From positions 4,278,001-4,342,000 of the forward strand of contig OX359246.1 in NCBI GenBank assembly GCA_947179485.1: a stretch of DNA of 64,000 nt. The letters are read 5' to 3'. This document shows, one piece after another, positions 10,901-22,857 of this stretch (positions within the stretch are counted from its first letter, which is position 1; each line of letters starts with the position of its first letter). The position numbers and the translations under genes are program-made. The notes below the pieces were generated by a model. The model was not told the origin of the DNA. It made no database searches and saw nothing but the letters and a program-made list of their open reading frames with translations. The stretch is from Allacma fusca. Lineage: Eukaryota; Arthropoda; Collembola; Symphypleona; Sminthuridae.

Positions 10901-13214
10901 GTGCAACAGGTCTTGCTGGATGGTGGGGCCTACAAGTAAACAGTCGTTGAGGGATTTACCAGTTGAAGTCCGTGCGCTGCCATCATAAACGACTCGTAGT
11001 TTCGTTGTCGTGCTGGATTCCTTGTAGACGCAATGGTGAGGTAGAAAGAAGGACTCATTGATTGGCTTCGCGAGCTCTTCTGACGGAACCTTCTCCATGT
11101 GACCATCATCAAAAAGGCTTTGCATTAACTCCACATACATCTGTCGAAGGCTGGGGTTCTTGGAAAACTTATTCTCCAGATTGGTGAATCTCCTGTACGC
11201 CATTTGCTTTGAATTTCTTAACGGAATCTCTGATGACGTGAACGGGAGAGTGACCTGGTAAGAGCCATCGTCTTTGCGAGTGGTGGTGTTGGTAAAGTTG
11301 GCCTCGCATTGGATTTCCTCCTTAGTTCGCACCTTTTGGGCATCTTGGGTCTGGTTAACTTCCCAAAATCTTTTCAGTTGTTGATCCAGTGAGGGTGTTT
11401 CAATTCTGTAGCACTCGGATTCATTCATGGTAGCAGCTAAAGGAAGTTCTCCCCCCACCAGCCACCCCAATTGTGACTCCTGTACCACGGGGTCGTCTGA
11501 CTTCCCTCGAATAATCGCTGGTTCAATAACTATGTAGTAAACTGAATTTGACAATAGAATGTCCACTCTACTGGGGAGATGGAAAGCAGGGTCAGCTAGT
11601 CCCGACTTGGGAATGTGACGAAGTTGGAAAATTGGTACTACATTTCTCGGCGAAATAGTCCCAATGGACTTAATTACAAGGGCGGATACTGGAATGACAA
11701 CATCAGATCTTGTGCATGAAACAATATTAAAGTCAACATACTCATTAGCTGTTCCAACTCTGGCGTTTTGGATTGCTCCGATTTCCACTGGGGCTTCCAA
11801 TTCATTTCTTGGGATTCCATTTTTTGTTGCCAGGCTGGTTGAAATGAGGGAATTTTCACTGCAATTGTCGAGCAGCACACGGCAAAAATGGGTTTGACCC
11901 TTGCTGTTGATAATTTTCACAACTGCAGTAGGCTTCAAACCTGGACGGGATGTAGATGTGGTTGTTGTTGCTATTGTCGACCTTTGCTTATCCACGGGGC
12001 TTGATTTTGCAAATGAGGCATGAAGTTGGGTGTGATGCTTTTGTTTGCGTTCAAAGCATTTCTTCTGTGAGAGGCAGTTTCTCCAACTGTGTCCACTACG
12101 AATACAGTTGGTACATAATTTGGTTTGCTCTACCATCTTCCTTCGCTGGACCTCGGTTGCTTCTCTGAGCTTGTTGCACTTAAAATTAGCATGGACATCT
12201 TTGCATATGGCACAAGTTAGCTTTGAACTGTAAGTTTTCTCACCGTCGTTACTGCTTTGCTGTGCTGACTTGGGAAAATTGGAACGGCTTGGGTTGGCTG
12301 AATTTGAATTTCCAACAATCGACAGGTCTGCTATTTCTCTGTTTAGGAACTTCGACATAGCGTCCCAGTTGGGCATGTCAGTGTCCGATAACGATTGGTG
12401 GAACCGGCCTGGTCTGGTGGTCACGTTTTCGCACCGCCAGCGTTACCAGTAAGGGGTCCCACTGTGTGACATCAATGCCTAAGGATTTGATGGCGTTGAT
12501 GCTGTTGGTCATAGTGCTGTAGACAGACTGAATGGCTAATGAAATTCTTTGTGAGGATTCGGGATGGTCAAGCATACTTGAAATATGTTTGTAAATAATT
12601 TCTCTGGTGTGTTGGTACCTGACCTGTAGTTGCGTCCAGGCTGGATCGTAGTTGTCGTCGGTTAGTTGAACGGCCTTTAGGAATTCGGCAGCTTCACCTT
12701 CCAGATACGCCAACAGGTATTGCAGTTTCTCGGCTCCCGAGAGGTCGCTCCTGTTGTGGACGGCTTGAGTGAACCGGTCTTTGAATTTGGGCAGTAGAAA
12801 TTGCGGAAGTTTGGGTTTCTGGATACCGGGCGTTGAACCGGTAGTGTTGAGAATTGGAACAGGATTTGATGCCGCTTGCAGCCTGATTTCCTCCAACTTC
12901 TGAGCTCGTTCTCGCAGCAGGAGGTCTTTTTCTAGGTTACGAATCAATTTAAGGGCATTACCTATACCGTCTTCAACATTCGTCTTGTCTTCCTCCAATT
13001 TGGTCACGTCATCTTCAGAGTTCACGACATCTAGGAGCAGGTCATAGTTCGACTCGAACCTTTCTTCTAGCTTTCGTACCTGAGAGAGTAGGTCATCGAT
13101 TTCTGCGCGCTGAATTTTCGCTGGGTTATGGGTTGGAACGGATTTGATCAGTCTCGTGAGTGAGCCTTTGTAGCCGGCCCTTTTCTTTCGGAGCGTGACT
13201 TCGTCAGGCATCAT
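7930..13214 (-). pseudogene. gag-pol region of the Bel/Pao element (fossil)
   Basis: Recognisable parts from 5' to 3' on the minus strand: gag at about 12400-13210; zinc knuckles near 12050-12230; retropepsin-like domain near 11840-11950; reverse transcriptase from about 10600 to 11050, including a YVD box; RNase H near 10050; integrase zinc-binding domain near 9010-9140; integrase core near 8690-8770 (SDNGSNF); DUF5641 at about 8040-8330. Order and families fit Bel/Pao only. The region is broken in roughly half a dozen places. Plus-strand frames here are shadows. Confidence 0.9.
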
Positions 13215-13379
13215 GGAGTGATTAGATGCACGAGATTTTCAGCTAGGGTTGAGAGTGAGTTTTGGCGGGAGAGCGACGGAAATTGCTGTTGTTTGCGGAA
13301 TAATTTTGGGTTTTGGGTGATATTTTGGCACTTCACAACGGCACACACTGGATTCAATCACAATACTCGAAGGACCAAA

Positions 13380-13758
13380 TGATGAGCCAGGGATGACAGA
13401 AGGCTGTAGAACCAAGGGATGTGTAAATTGTGAATATGCAGTTTGATGGGTTAGTGCTGGAAGACAATAATGTGGACGACGTGAGACATGGGAATTGTCC
13501 AGTCTGACTTAGTGAGTTTTTATTATACTAGATAGGGAATACTCAGCTTCACCCTTACTCAAAGGCTCTCACAATTGCTCTGCTAAAAAGGTTATTCCAG
13601 GTAAAAGGTGTGCTTGAACTAAAAATAAACAGCAAGCTGCTATTGCCGTTGACGTCAAGGAAAATTACAGATAAGATGGTTAGCATTAGAATCTTAACCT
13701 GAATGTAAAGTAGCGTCATGACTGGATTTATGCTTTAATGTTGAGCGTAGCGTTAACA
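13380..13758 (-). repeat. 5' LTR of the Bel/Pao element, with primer binding site next to it
   Basis: A 379-bp LTR running TG...CA. Immediately inside, two bases from the LTR edge, the minus strand reads TGGTCCTTCGAG (13366-13377). This complements the 3' end of metazoan tRNA-Tyr (CTCGAAGGACCA), so tRNA-Tyr is the likely primer. The AAGTA duplication follows at 13759-13763. Confidence 0.9.
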
Positions 13759-13763
13759 AAGTA

Positions 13764-13962
13764 TAATAAAAAATGTCCAACGAATGAAAATGTGTAATTA
13801 AATGGCTACGTACACTTCCAGCCGTAATATTTTTCTCAATTTATTATTCAATTCGAATTCCTTTTCAAGTTATTGCACTCCACTTGGTACCCATTCAACT
13901 TGTAATTGTCCATCATGCTCATAATAACATGTTCAGTGAGGACGTAGTTGAGGGATAAAGAT
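13764..13962 (+). repeat. duplicated host segment, part 2
   Basis: Continuation of the host segment interrupted by the Bel/Pao element; matches the reverse complement of 58914-59110. Homology ends near 13962 and 58914 (shared ACATGTTCAGTGAGGACGTAG just before the end). Confidence 0.75.
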
Positions 13963-15424
13963 CTGAGGGAGAGATAAAGAGTCTGCTAAGTCCTATAATG
14001 TGACCATTTTGTTGTTAGGATAAATTTCATGTACCAATTTTCAATGTAGCCGACAATTTTTAATGCATGTGGCCCAATCCGTGTCTACGACGTAAAATTT
14101 GTATGAATTACAACACAGAAGACAGAAAGTTCCTTCAACAAGTCCAGTCCACTAGTTGTGCTCAGGGGTGAAGTGGAACAGTAACGTTTATTTCCTTAAC
14201 AGGCTGCGACCTTTTGGATTTCTAATATACCATACATGACGTCATCGATGTATAGTTCAAGCGTGATTTAACACGTGATTGACGTACTCTCTCAGACCTT
14301 TCTTCACATCAGGATGTCATTTTTCTGGGCTCCTTTTAAGCCGGGGCTCCATTACTCCACATGTTATTCGTGTGTGTAGGGCTTTACTCAGATTAGTCCA
14401 TTAAGAACGATATTCAAATTCAAAGGTAGGACTTCAGAATTGGTAATGATTGTAATTCTAACACTGAAGTGCAAATCCAAAGTCACAAAGGGTTCGAATG
14501 ATATATATGTATATCGGACAAAGTATGTATGTATGCAGCTATGTATGTATTTTTTCAGTGAAAATTCTTGCCATGTGTTGTAGGCATTTGTCGTTGAACT
14601 GTTGGGATAAAACACGATCCCACTTTCAATAGCACTTTGGTGTGGTGAGACCCAACTGTAGCATTATAAATTATGGTAATGGCTTTAGAATCATAGCTTA
14701 GATTAGATTTGCCTCCAATTTAATTAAAAATTAATAGTAAGATGTAGTGATAGTATTCTGAAATTCATTATCTTTTGGACTTTTATTACTCTTGAAGATC
14801 AATCCATCTAGGTTAACGAATTTGAAAATCCCTGTTCACTAAAAAATCCCTTATTGAAATTTTTTCTACTAAGGATCTTCCTGTCTTCCCACAAACTTCC
14901 GACCTTTACATTTTTCATACAAGTTATGGTTATATAATGGGATTAAATGGGTAGTGCTATGTACACATTACGCCTTAAGGGTCCATGTTGGAGTTTAACA
15001 TTGTCATTGGTCATTTTCTAACATGGGGACATCTATGTATATCTATAACCAATAGGTACTATTGTATGGGTGGGTGCATATGTGCTGGATAAGTTCATAG
15101 GAAATTGTTGTGTATAATGGGTTAAAATGAGTGCGTTGGTTGGGATAAAAATGTTTGATATATATACATGTATATACATTATTTTACCCGATCCTCCAAA
15201 GCAGATATTTTTGAATTTATTCCGGAATTCTTGACTCGACGCCAATTATCATGATTGTGACAGTCAATACTTGTACAATTTAGGTCATAAATCAAAGCAA
15301 CTTCATTTTGTATTTGAACATTATTTCCCTATTGGGTAAACATTATTTTGTGCGAAATGAGAATGTGCACATTGTAAATGAGACAAAACCATGATATCTG
15401 TACTTCTGTTTTCGAAACCGAACC
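13963..15424. other. non-coding stretch, nothing recognised
   Basis: No supported gene. Open frames at 14388-14615 and 15033-15245 lack recognisable motifs, splice context or paralogues in the window. Confidence 0.4.
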
Positions 15425-16455
15425 ATTTCGGGTACTACCCGGGTACACTTCTTTCTGCTAAAAATTTCGGGTACGGGTATGGGTACGCGTACAAGGATTT
15501 GAAAATGAGTGGATACTTGGAGAATTGAGACATTTTGATGAGTCGTTTTTAGAAAGTGAAACTTTCTTATAGACGAGTCATTTCCGTCCGTCCGTCCGTC
15601 CGTCCGTCCGTCTACAAAATCTTGTAAATCGCACAACACAACAACGGAATGACATACGGACATGGGACTTGTCCCAAAAAATCGGACATACATTTTAGAT
15701 GTGCCTTTTGATATTTTCCCTGACCCAGGGTCAACTGTTTGACCTCTGAAAATTATTTTCTGGATACAATTATCAAAAAATCTTGCATTTGCTATACCTT
15801 TCCAACGGATTGATGTATGGACATGCGTCCTTTACAGATAACAATCAAACTCTATTTCCCTACCCTACTAAAAATCTTTAATTGTAAGTTTCACTTTCCT
15901 GCACATGCAAACAAAGTTTGCCCAAATCAGTGCAGTGCACGGATTTTTAGTCTAAGAACCTACAATACGTGTTTGTTTTTGCTGTGTAGCTAAAATTTAT
16001 GCTTTTAAGGACAGATGTTTAAGAAATAAACACGGAAGAGGAATTATTATAACAAAATGGAAGTGGAGTAAAGGATTCCCCGACACTTTGTACAAAATGT
16101 CTTCATATTGTAGTTTTGTCCCTAATTACATAGAGATATACGTGCATGATACTTCATTAGCCACAATGAATAAAATGTACAAAGAAGAGTTCCGGTGAGT
16201 TGGATGGCAAGTCATTTTGTGTTATTGGTAGTTGATTAGGAGGTGGACATTTTGTAACAAGATATTATGTAATGAGTTGTATGCAGACAGTTCTATTGAG
16301 ATGAAAAAATGAGTGGTATAAATTAAGAAGCGAAAATTCGAGTCGAGAGTCCCAACCAAAAACTGCAAATCAGGTACATATCAGTATGTCTGTGTACAAA
16401 AGTGCATTTACATGAACTGGGTGCCATAAAACGCTTTGACCATCATCCTATAAAC
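15425..16455 (-). mobile_element. old hAT family-B copy, left part (host of the hAT-A insertion)
   Basis: This region is an inverted relative of the interior of the family-B element at 18001-19940: the TACCCG-rich part at 15425-15500 matches 19740-19840, and 15960-16455 matches 18430-18720 plus 19390-19530. It continues after the hAT-A insertion at 20032-20788. Both family-B termini are lost. The pogo-type insertion at 18758 is absent here, so this copy shows that insertion's empty site near 16134 (GTCCCTAATTACA). Confidence 0.75.
15552..15900. mobile_element. possible small inverted-repeat element inside the old family-B copy
   Basis: GAAAGTGAAACTTTC at 15552-15566 and AAGTTTCACTTTCCT at 15886-15900 form an inverted pair. 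The sequence between them has no counterpart in the related element at 19530-19690, so it looks like an insertion. No clear target duplication seen. It contains a (TCCG)n microsatellite at about 15583-15612. Confidence 0.45.
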
Positions 16456-16501
16456 CAAAGGTGTTCGCCCATCCTATATATAGGCATATTTGTAGGCTAT
16501 T

Positions 16502-16630
16502 TATAGGGTGCAAGGATTTTACTGAATAGGCTTATAGGCAAAATAGGGTGCAAGGATTTTACTGAATAGGCTTATAGGCAAAATAGGGTGCAAGGATTTT
16601 ACTGAATAGGCTTATAGGCAAAATAGGGTG
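16502..16630. repeat. 40-bp tandem repeat, about three units
   Basis: Unit starting GGGTGCAAGGATTTTACTGA recurs with exact 40-bp spacing (16506, 16546, 16586), with a diverged start of a fourth at 16626. It lies in the left arm of hAT-A and contains that family's TATAGGC motif. Confidence 0.9.
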
Positions 16631-16950
16631 TAAGAATATATGTACACTTGAACCCTAGCCTACAAAATAGGTACATAGGCTCAGCCGTCGTGAAATTACA
16701 CGCATATATGTATAAGCTACTGAAGCACATAATTTTCAATTAATTGTATATGGGACGGGTAACATAAAAAGTAAAAAATAATCTGCCAGCTTTGTAGATT
16801 GTATGTTTTCCGGTGTGTACCAAGAGTGAAAATTTTGTGCCATTTCGCCTGGATATTCGCTGAAACCTCACCGAAATTAAGTTCGAAATATTCGATAAAG
16901 TAGAAAAGCTATAAATATTTACGTTTGAACAAAATGGCATACCCTAATTC

Positions 16951-17919
16951 CTAACGACACGAATCTAACGACTAACGACTAACGACTAACGACTAACGAT
17001 CACTAACGACTAACGATCACTAACGACTAACGATCACTAACGACTAACGATCACTAACGACTAACGATCACTAACGACTAACGACTAACGATCACTAACG
17101 ACTAACGACTAACGACTAACGATCACTAACGACTAACGACTAACGATCACTAACGACTAACGACTAACGATCACTAACGACTAACGATCACTAACGACTA
17201 ACGATCACTAACGACTAACGATCACTAACGACTAACGATCACTAACGACTAACGATCACTAACGACTAACGATCACTAACGACTAACGATCACTAACGAC
17301 TAACGATCACTAACGACTAACGATCACTAACGACTAACGATCACTAACGACTAACGATCACTAACGACTAACGATCACTAACGACTAACGATCACTAACG
17401 ACTAACGATCACTAACGACTAACGATCACTAACGACTAACGACTAACGATCACTAACGACTAACGATCACTAACGACTAACGACTAACGATCACTAACGA
17501 CTAACGATCACTAACGACTAACGATCACTAACGACTAACGATCACTAACGACTAACGATCACTAACGACTAACGATCACTAACGACTAACGATCACTAAC
17601 GACTAACGATCACTAACGACTAACGATCACTAACGACTAACGATCACTAACGACTAACGATCATTAACGACTAACGATCACTAACGACTAACGATCACTA
17701 ACGACTAACGATCACTAACGACTAACGATCACTAACGACTAACGATCACTAACGACTAACGATCACTAACGACTAACGATCACTAACGACTAACGACTAA
17801 CGATCACTAACGACTAACGACTAACGATCACAAACGACTAACGACTAACGATCACAAACGACTAACGACTAACGATCACTAACTACTAACGACTAACGAT
17901 CACTAACGACTAACGATCA
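16951..17919. repeat. hierarchical heptamer satellite, (CTAACGA)n with TCA spacers
   Basis: The basic heptamer CTAACGA is mostly organised as a 17-bp unit, two heptamers plus TCA, with occasional three- or four-heptamer variants. About 970 bp long, with few substitutions (an ATTAACGA near 17663 and ACAAACGA variants near 17830-17860, at the right end). It lies wholly inside hAT-A. It has no coding value; open frames through it are meaningless. Confidence 0.95.
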
Positions 17920-18000
17920 GTCTCCAATGACGGGACCGGGATCGGGACAGTTTCGGGATAAAATGTTTGTCCCCATGCTGATATATTCGGTAGTTTAAAT

Positions 18001-19940
18001 CAGTGCTCGGCACGGGTACGAAAAATCGGTACCCTTACCCGTATCCGTACCCGAAGTGGGGGTATTTCAATAACTGGTATCTATACCCGTACCCATACCC
18101 GAATATCCGGGTACAAATTTTTCGTACCCGTATCCGCAATTTAATCTCAATCCATGTACCTGTACCCGTATTGTACCCGTACCCGAAAAATACTCGAAAA
18201 TTGAACCCATACTCGGGTATCGCAGTGTCGTACCCGTACTCGTACCCGGGTACTTTATCCAGATTTGTTTAAATGTAATACATAGTACGTTATATGTAAT
18301 AACGTATGACACATGAGTGGGTAATTTTGACTACCTAGAGAGGTATTTGACATTGTATATTTTTATGGAAGAATAGAAAACTAGAAGCGTTTTTGATTAG
18401 AAGTAAAATTATTATTATCCCCCTTTGATTGTTTATGGGGTTTTATTTTATAGCACCCAGTCTATATGTACATGCATTTTTGTGCATAGAGATAATTAAC
18501 ATGCAGTTTTGGCTTGGGACTTTTGATTTTTCCCTTCTAGATTTATTCGGCCTTTTCCACTAATTTTCTCATCTCAGTAGCTTTGTTTGCATATTACTCA
18601 TTAATATCTTGTTACAAATATCCGCCTTCTCCTAATCAACTACCAATTACACAAAATAACTTGCCATCCAACTTTTTCGGAACTCAAATTTAAAAATTGT
18701 ATTAATTGTGGCTAAGGAAGTATCATGTACGTGTCACACAGACTCTTAATGTAATTACAGTAAAACTTGTCTATAGTGGTTTCTCTAGGGGAAAGAAAAT
18801 TTGACCACAATTAACAGGGACCATTGTGCCGGATATAGTGGTCCTAACCACTATATACAGTACTTCAAATTAAATAATTCTCACGCACAATTAACGCATT
18901 AATGCTTGCTCAGTATGCAATATTTTATTAGCAATTACACTTTATTAAAGTAATTACTAATTTTTGAATGCTTTAGACTTTTAATATTGTTCCTTGCGAG
19001 AAATTCTTGAAGGAAATGTACACATTGGTGGGCCGTTACCCAAGACGTCATAATTGTAATTCCCTTTAAAATAACTTCGAAAACCAATCATACCGAGCAC
19101 ACGTGTTATGGAATGCGCATGACGTTTTTGAAGTTGTCTAACTTCGCGCGATTTAAATTTACACTAATGTTTATTCGGACCACTGTATGCAGAGTTGAAA
19201 GCCTGCATTTCTATACGAATGGTCAATAATCCCAGACCATAACTGGCAGGGGACCACTATATAAAAAACTATTATAAGCGGGGTGTACGTAATGTTAAAA
19301 GATAGGACTTATGACGGGGAAACCTGACATGGGCCACAATGTGGAGGAAACCACTATATAACCGGCCACTATATACAAGTTTTACTGTAGTGACAAAATA
19401 CTACAATACATTATCAAACCGTATTATAATACATATTAAATAGTATTATGTAGACGTTTTGAAACTTCGTAGAATCCTATTCTCCACTTCTATTTTGTTA
19501 TTATTCCTCGTCTGTGTTTATTTATGTATTCTTCCTAAAACATGTTAGTCTGAAATACATTTGCTGCATTTTTACAATTACCTATATGTATTCAGAATTA
19601 CTAAAAATACCGACAGAAGTTTCCAACGGAAGTTCCCAGCATGATGGCATAAAATTCATCAAAATGTCTCAAATCTCAACGTATCCAAGTGCTCGGGTAC
19701 AATTGTCGCGGGTACGGGTAAATGACACCATTATACCCGTACCCGGTGGGTATATACCCTTTTTGAAATCCTTGTACCCATACCCATACCCGTATCCGTA
19801 CCCGAAATTTTGAGCCGACCAAAGTGTACCCGGGTAGTACCCAAAATTGTTCGGGTACACAAAATCGGTACCCGGGTAGTACCCATACCCGTACCCATAC
19901 CCGTTTACCCGAGTATTACCCATACCCGTGCCGAGCACTG
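18001..19940. mobile_element. hAT family-B element (TACCCG type), nested in hAT-A
   Basis: The terminal inverted repeats are CAGTGCTCGGCACGGGTA at 18001 and its complement ending at 19940. They are flanked by a perfect 8-bp duplication GTTTAAAT (17993-18000 and 19941-19948). Both subterminal regions (about 18010-18260 and 19690-19920) are packed with TACCCG/CGGGTA repeats that continue the terminal sequence. No transposase frame is visible. A pogo-type MITE sits inside. Confidence 0.93.
18758..19387. mobile_element. pogo/Tigger-type MITE nested in hAT-B
   Basis: Inverted ends CAGTAAAACTTGTCTATAGT and its near-complement ending GTTTTACTG are flanked by TA duplications (18756-18757 and 19388-19389). 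These ends resemble those of pogo-like Tc1/mariner relatives. The interior has several GACCACTATATA-type motifs but no transposase. The older family-B copy preserves the empty site. Length 630 bp. Confidence 0.88.
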
Positions 19941-20031
19941 GTTTAAATGTAGGCATATATGTATGTAGGCTCGGTCCCAATATTAAATATAGGAAGGATA
20001 TAGGGTAGGCTGAGTCATTTGGACACCTTTG

Positions 20032-20807
20032 CTATAAACTATCAAAGGAGAAAGATATTTGACTCCCCTACTTTATAGCAGCTTTTGTTTTAAGATTTTC
20101 CAAAATTGGTTCCATACTTGTAGCTCAAAACCATACTGCGATCAAGAAAATAAAACAAAACTTGCTTTGCTATTTTGCTTACAGGTTTGCTGCGTTTGCT
20201 TTACAGAATTGTTTTGAAATAATTTAAATTCAGAAAACACTTGATTTCCTCACCTGTCTTAACATTTCCACGTTTATTAGCCTAGGGATCCGAACCGTTT
20301 TTTTAAGGGATCAGACAAGGGGGAAACTAAACCCTTAAAATCATTCCTTTGGCCAAAGTACTGTGGCAAATTTTGAGCAGCAAAAGGAGAATATTGGGAA
20401 ATGCGATATTTATTTTACCTCTACTCCTATGCTAATGATGGAAATGTTCTACAACTTGTAAATACATACTTAATGCGTGTTGGGCATACTAAAAGACGAT
20501 ACTATGTAGTAATTCAATTTGCTTTAAAGATCTTCACCTATTCCATTCTACTTTTGATTTTTAAACACTTAAACACTATAGGCAATCCTTTGACGGATCT
20601 GCATGCATACAAATGCACGTTAATTTTATTTCTAATCGAAAACGCTTCTAGTTTTTTCTACTCGTCAATGAAAGTATTCAATATAAAATACCGCTCTAGC
20701 TAGTCAAAATTAAATGCTAAGATGTCATACATTATTACATACATGCAACTTACTATTATATTTAAACAAATTTGGATAAAGTACCCACTGTGACATAGCA
20801 CACCATA
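20032..20807 (-). mobile_element. old hAT family-B copy, right part
   Basis: Continues the element interrupted at 16455. 20620-20788 matches 18280-18420 (reverse complement), for example the shared CTAGTCAAAATTA and CAAATTTGGATAAAGTACCC regions. 20065-20610 has no partner in the window. A frame at 20401-20703 has no recognisable domain and I do not call it a gene. The family-B terminus is absent. Confidence 0.65.
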
Positions 20808-20984
20808 AATTTTAGCATGCAATTGTTGGTCTCATAGGATTTAATTTTTCGCGGTTCCACTCACGGCAAACACATGCACAAATGTAGAAATAACTCTCTA
20901 AACTACTAAACTGTACACTCCCTATGTAATTCTCGAATTAACTACAATGTAATCAAATGTTTAAGTTTTTATATTTTTTAAAAA

Positions 20985-22469
20985 TCATGGTTCAGGTACA
21001 TTCCGAATAGCCTTCAATGCATTGATAACCCCCCATCCAATTCTATTATTTGGTATCTGGTCATCGGGAATATCTCCACATATTTTTGGTACATCAATAA
21101 CAGCTGAGGTAGTGGAATTAAAAATAATTTTCTTGACGTCTTCCTGAGATAATTTCGGATTTTTTTGTACCAACAGGGCAATAACACCACCCACAATTGG
21201 AGTAGCAAGACTACACCCAGTCGCTATGTCAATGATGTCGTTGCCAAATTCGTAACGCGTGGCCATCACCTGATGAGCAGGGGCACAGATGTCAGGCTTA
21301 ATGAATTTCCCAGTTGGATCCGGTCCAGCACTCGATAACGTTTGATACTCGTCGTAGATGGTGGTTAGACCAACTCCTATGAACTCTTCGAAGTTACCAG
21401 GAGAACCAGTGGTGTTGCAAGCGGAGCCAACATTCCCAATGCAAAATACGTAATGTATATCAGTTTCTACCAAAACCTTTGTGATCTCACGGAAGAATTC
21501 GCTCGATTCCCCTGGGACTGTGTAATAGCTATTCGATATGACTCGGGGTGCTTTTGAGCAATTTTTATTGTTTCCCATGTGATCAGTCGGACATAGCATG
21601 AATTGGAAACATTCCAGGACCCAATCAGTGCGATATCTCCATCCTTTGTCGACGCAGTTACAAGCCATCCATTTTGCATTTGGGGCTACGCCCATACCAT
21701 ATTTCCCAGTCATGTGCCCCAGGCACACGGTGCCATGTCCGGTAATATCCCGTGGAACTTCGCCCATTTTGTCCGGATCAAACCAACCATACTCATCCGT
21801 ACCAATGAAGCTGTCATACACAACGTCATGGGTCAGACTAACTCCTGAATCAATTATTCCAACCACTACTCCCTGTCCGTCGTAACCCATTTCCCATGCT
21901 TTGGGTGCCTGAATTTTCCACACTGCCCAAGAGTATACACTTGCTTGAGTTACCTCCTTGTCGGAAATGGTGTCATTGTAGGCATATCTCTTGTCGGGTG
22001 GTTCGACATAAATTTCTTCCTTATTTATTTCTTGATCAGGCTCTAGTTTGAATGAAAAGATTTTGTCAATTTTTAAAACTTCGGTCAGGGCGGCGATTGA
22101 AGTTACTAAATCCAAGGAAGCTCCAGCAATGGAGACTTGGTTTGTGATCCATAAGGACCGAATACAAGATGCAAAATTTTTTTCCTTGAGCTTTTTCAAA
22201 ATGTTGACCTGACTGGATTTTGCGAGACTCTCCAATTCATCCGACAGTATTCGCAATTTTTCTCCGCGATCTTTGACAGATTTTGTCTGCTGAGAAATCT
22301 TTCTTAGAATCTCCGATGGACGCTGTTTGAATGTAACTATGACATCAGCAGTTTTTTCCTTCTCAAAAGCGATTTTTAATTGATCAGAAACAACTCCGCT
22401 GTTAGACCAAACGATTGTAAATTGGAGCAACACACTTACAATAACCAAACCAAATGGAATAAAATTCAT
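20985..22469 (-). CDS. secreted subtilisin-like serine protease (peptidase S8), gene 2
   Basis: A 494-residue intronless paralogue of the genes at 3071 and 52193, with the same layout: signal peptide, I9-type propeptide, then the catalytic domain with Asp207, His245, Asn346 and Ser420 all kept. It is the most diverged of the three by eye; clusters of changes lie in the propeptide-to-domain linker (about residues 144-165) and near residues 397-403 (APAHQVMATRYEFG). Its core promoter differs: the TATA present upstream of gene 3 is missing, although a TATAAATA lies about 35 bases further out. Function is inferred from the family; substrate unknown. Confidence 0.9.
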   Translation of the reverse strand: MNFIPFGLVIVSVLLQFTIVWSNSGVVSDQLKIAFEKEKTADVIVTFKQRPSEILRKISQQTKSVKDRGEKLRILSDELESLAKSSQVNILKKLKEKNFASCIRSLWITNQVSIAGASLDLVTSIAALTEVLKIDKIFSFKLEPDQEINKEEIYVEPPDKRYAYNDTISDKEVTQASVYSWAVWKIQAPKAWEMGYDGQGVVVGIIDSGVSLTHDVVYDSFIGTDEYGWFDPDKMGEVPRDITGHGTVCLGHMTGKYGMGVAPNAKWMACNCVDKGWRYRTDWVLECFQFMLCPTDHMGNNKNCSKAPRVISNSYYTVPGESSEFFREITKVLVETDIHYVFCIGNVGSACNTTGSPGNFEEFIGVGLTTIYDEYQTLSSAGPDPTGKFIKPDICAPAHQVMATRYEFGNDIIDIATGCSLATPIVGGVIALLVQKNPKLSQEDVKKIIFNSTTSAVIDVPKICGDIPDDQIPNNRIGWGVINALKAIRNVPEP

Positions 22470-22857
22470 TGTGAAGTGACGCTTCAGTTCCCTAAGTCTA
22501 CATGTGCTGTTTGCTTACTGTCCGCAGTACAATACAGTATTTATAGATAAAATATCATCGTACAATTGTATTGATTCATTTAATTCGAGAATGCTCATTT
22601 TATATTGTAATAAAGTATCGGTGTAAATTCGTCGAAACAATGATTCTTTTGTTTTCAAAATACGCACATTTGAGACCTTATATGTATTCGTGCTTTCAAG
22701 AATGTAGGTACAATAACTCGGAAGATTTATGGCACCCTTAAATGGATGCAAGTACCAACTATGTATGTAGGGGCAGCCCCAGAATTTTAATTCCAGAAAC
22801 ACTAGAGACAATAAGGGTGGCATTTAAGTTTCGAAGGAAACACTCACATTGGCATTA

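Larger units (their letters stand above)
7663..13758 (-). mobile_element. Bel/Pao LTR retrotransposon (fossil), minus orientation
   Basis: The element has LTRs starting TG and ending CA, a 5-bp target duplication AAGTA on both sides (7658-7662 and 13759-13763), and gag-pol between. Order on the minus strand is typical of Bel/Pao: gag (DUF1759-like), zinc knuckles, DUF1758-type aspartic protease, reverse transcriptase, RNase H, integrase zinc-binding and core domains, then DUF5641. It sits inside a duplicated host segment whose empty counterpart is at about 59110-59125, confirming both ends. The aligned LTR parts differ at roughly 4 of 180 positions, suggesting a fairly recent insertion. Pol is broken in about half a dozen places, so it looks dead. 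Confidence 0.93.
16456..20031. mobile_element. hAT family-A element carrying a satellite and nested transposons
   Basis: The ends are inverted: CAAAGGTGTTC at 16456 and GGACACCTTTG at 20021-20031. They are flanked by an 8-bp target duplication CTATAAAC (16448-16455 and 20032-20039), the hAT hallmark. The arms are rich in TATAGGC, as in the 570-bp sibling at 27526-28095. The body holds a 40-bp tandem repeat, the CTAACGA satellite and a complete family-B element. No transposase frame was seen, so it is non-autonomous, enlarged to 3.6 kb by satellite growth and nesting. Confidence 0.92.

Noticed and set aside
16951-17919. Heptamer array as telomeric repeat or CRISPR
   Set aside because: Arthropod telomeres use TTAGG; the array lies inside a hAT element, and no unique spacers are present, so CRISPR is excluded.
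18003-18312. Tyr-Pro/Gly-Tyr-rich frames at 18003-18312 and again at 19514-19980
   Set aside because: Come from TACCCG repeats of the hAT-B arms.
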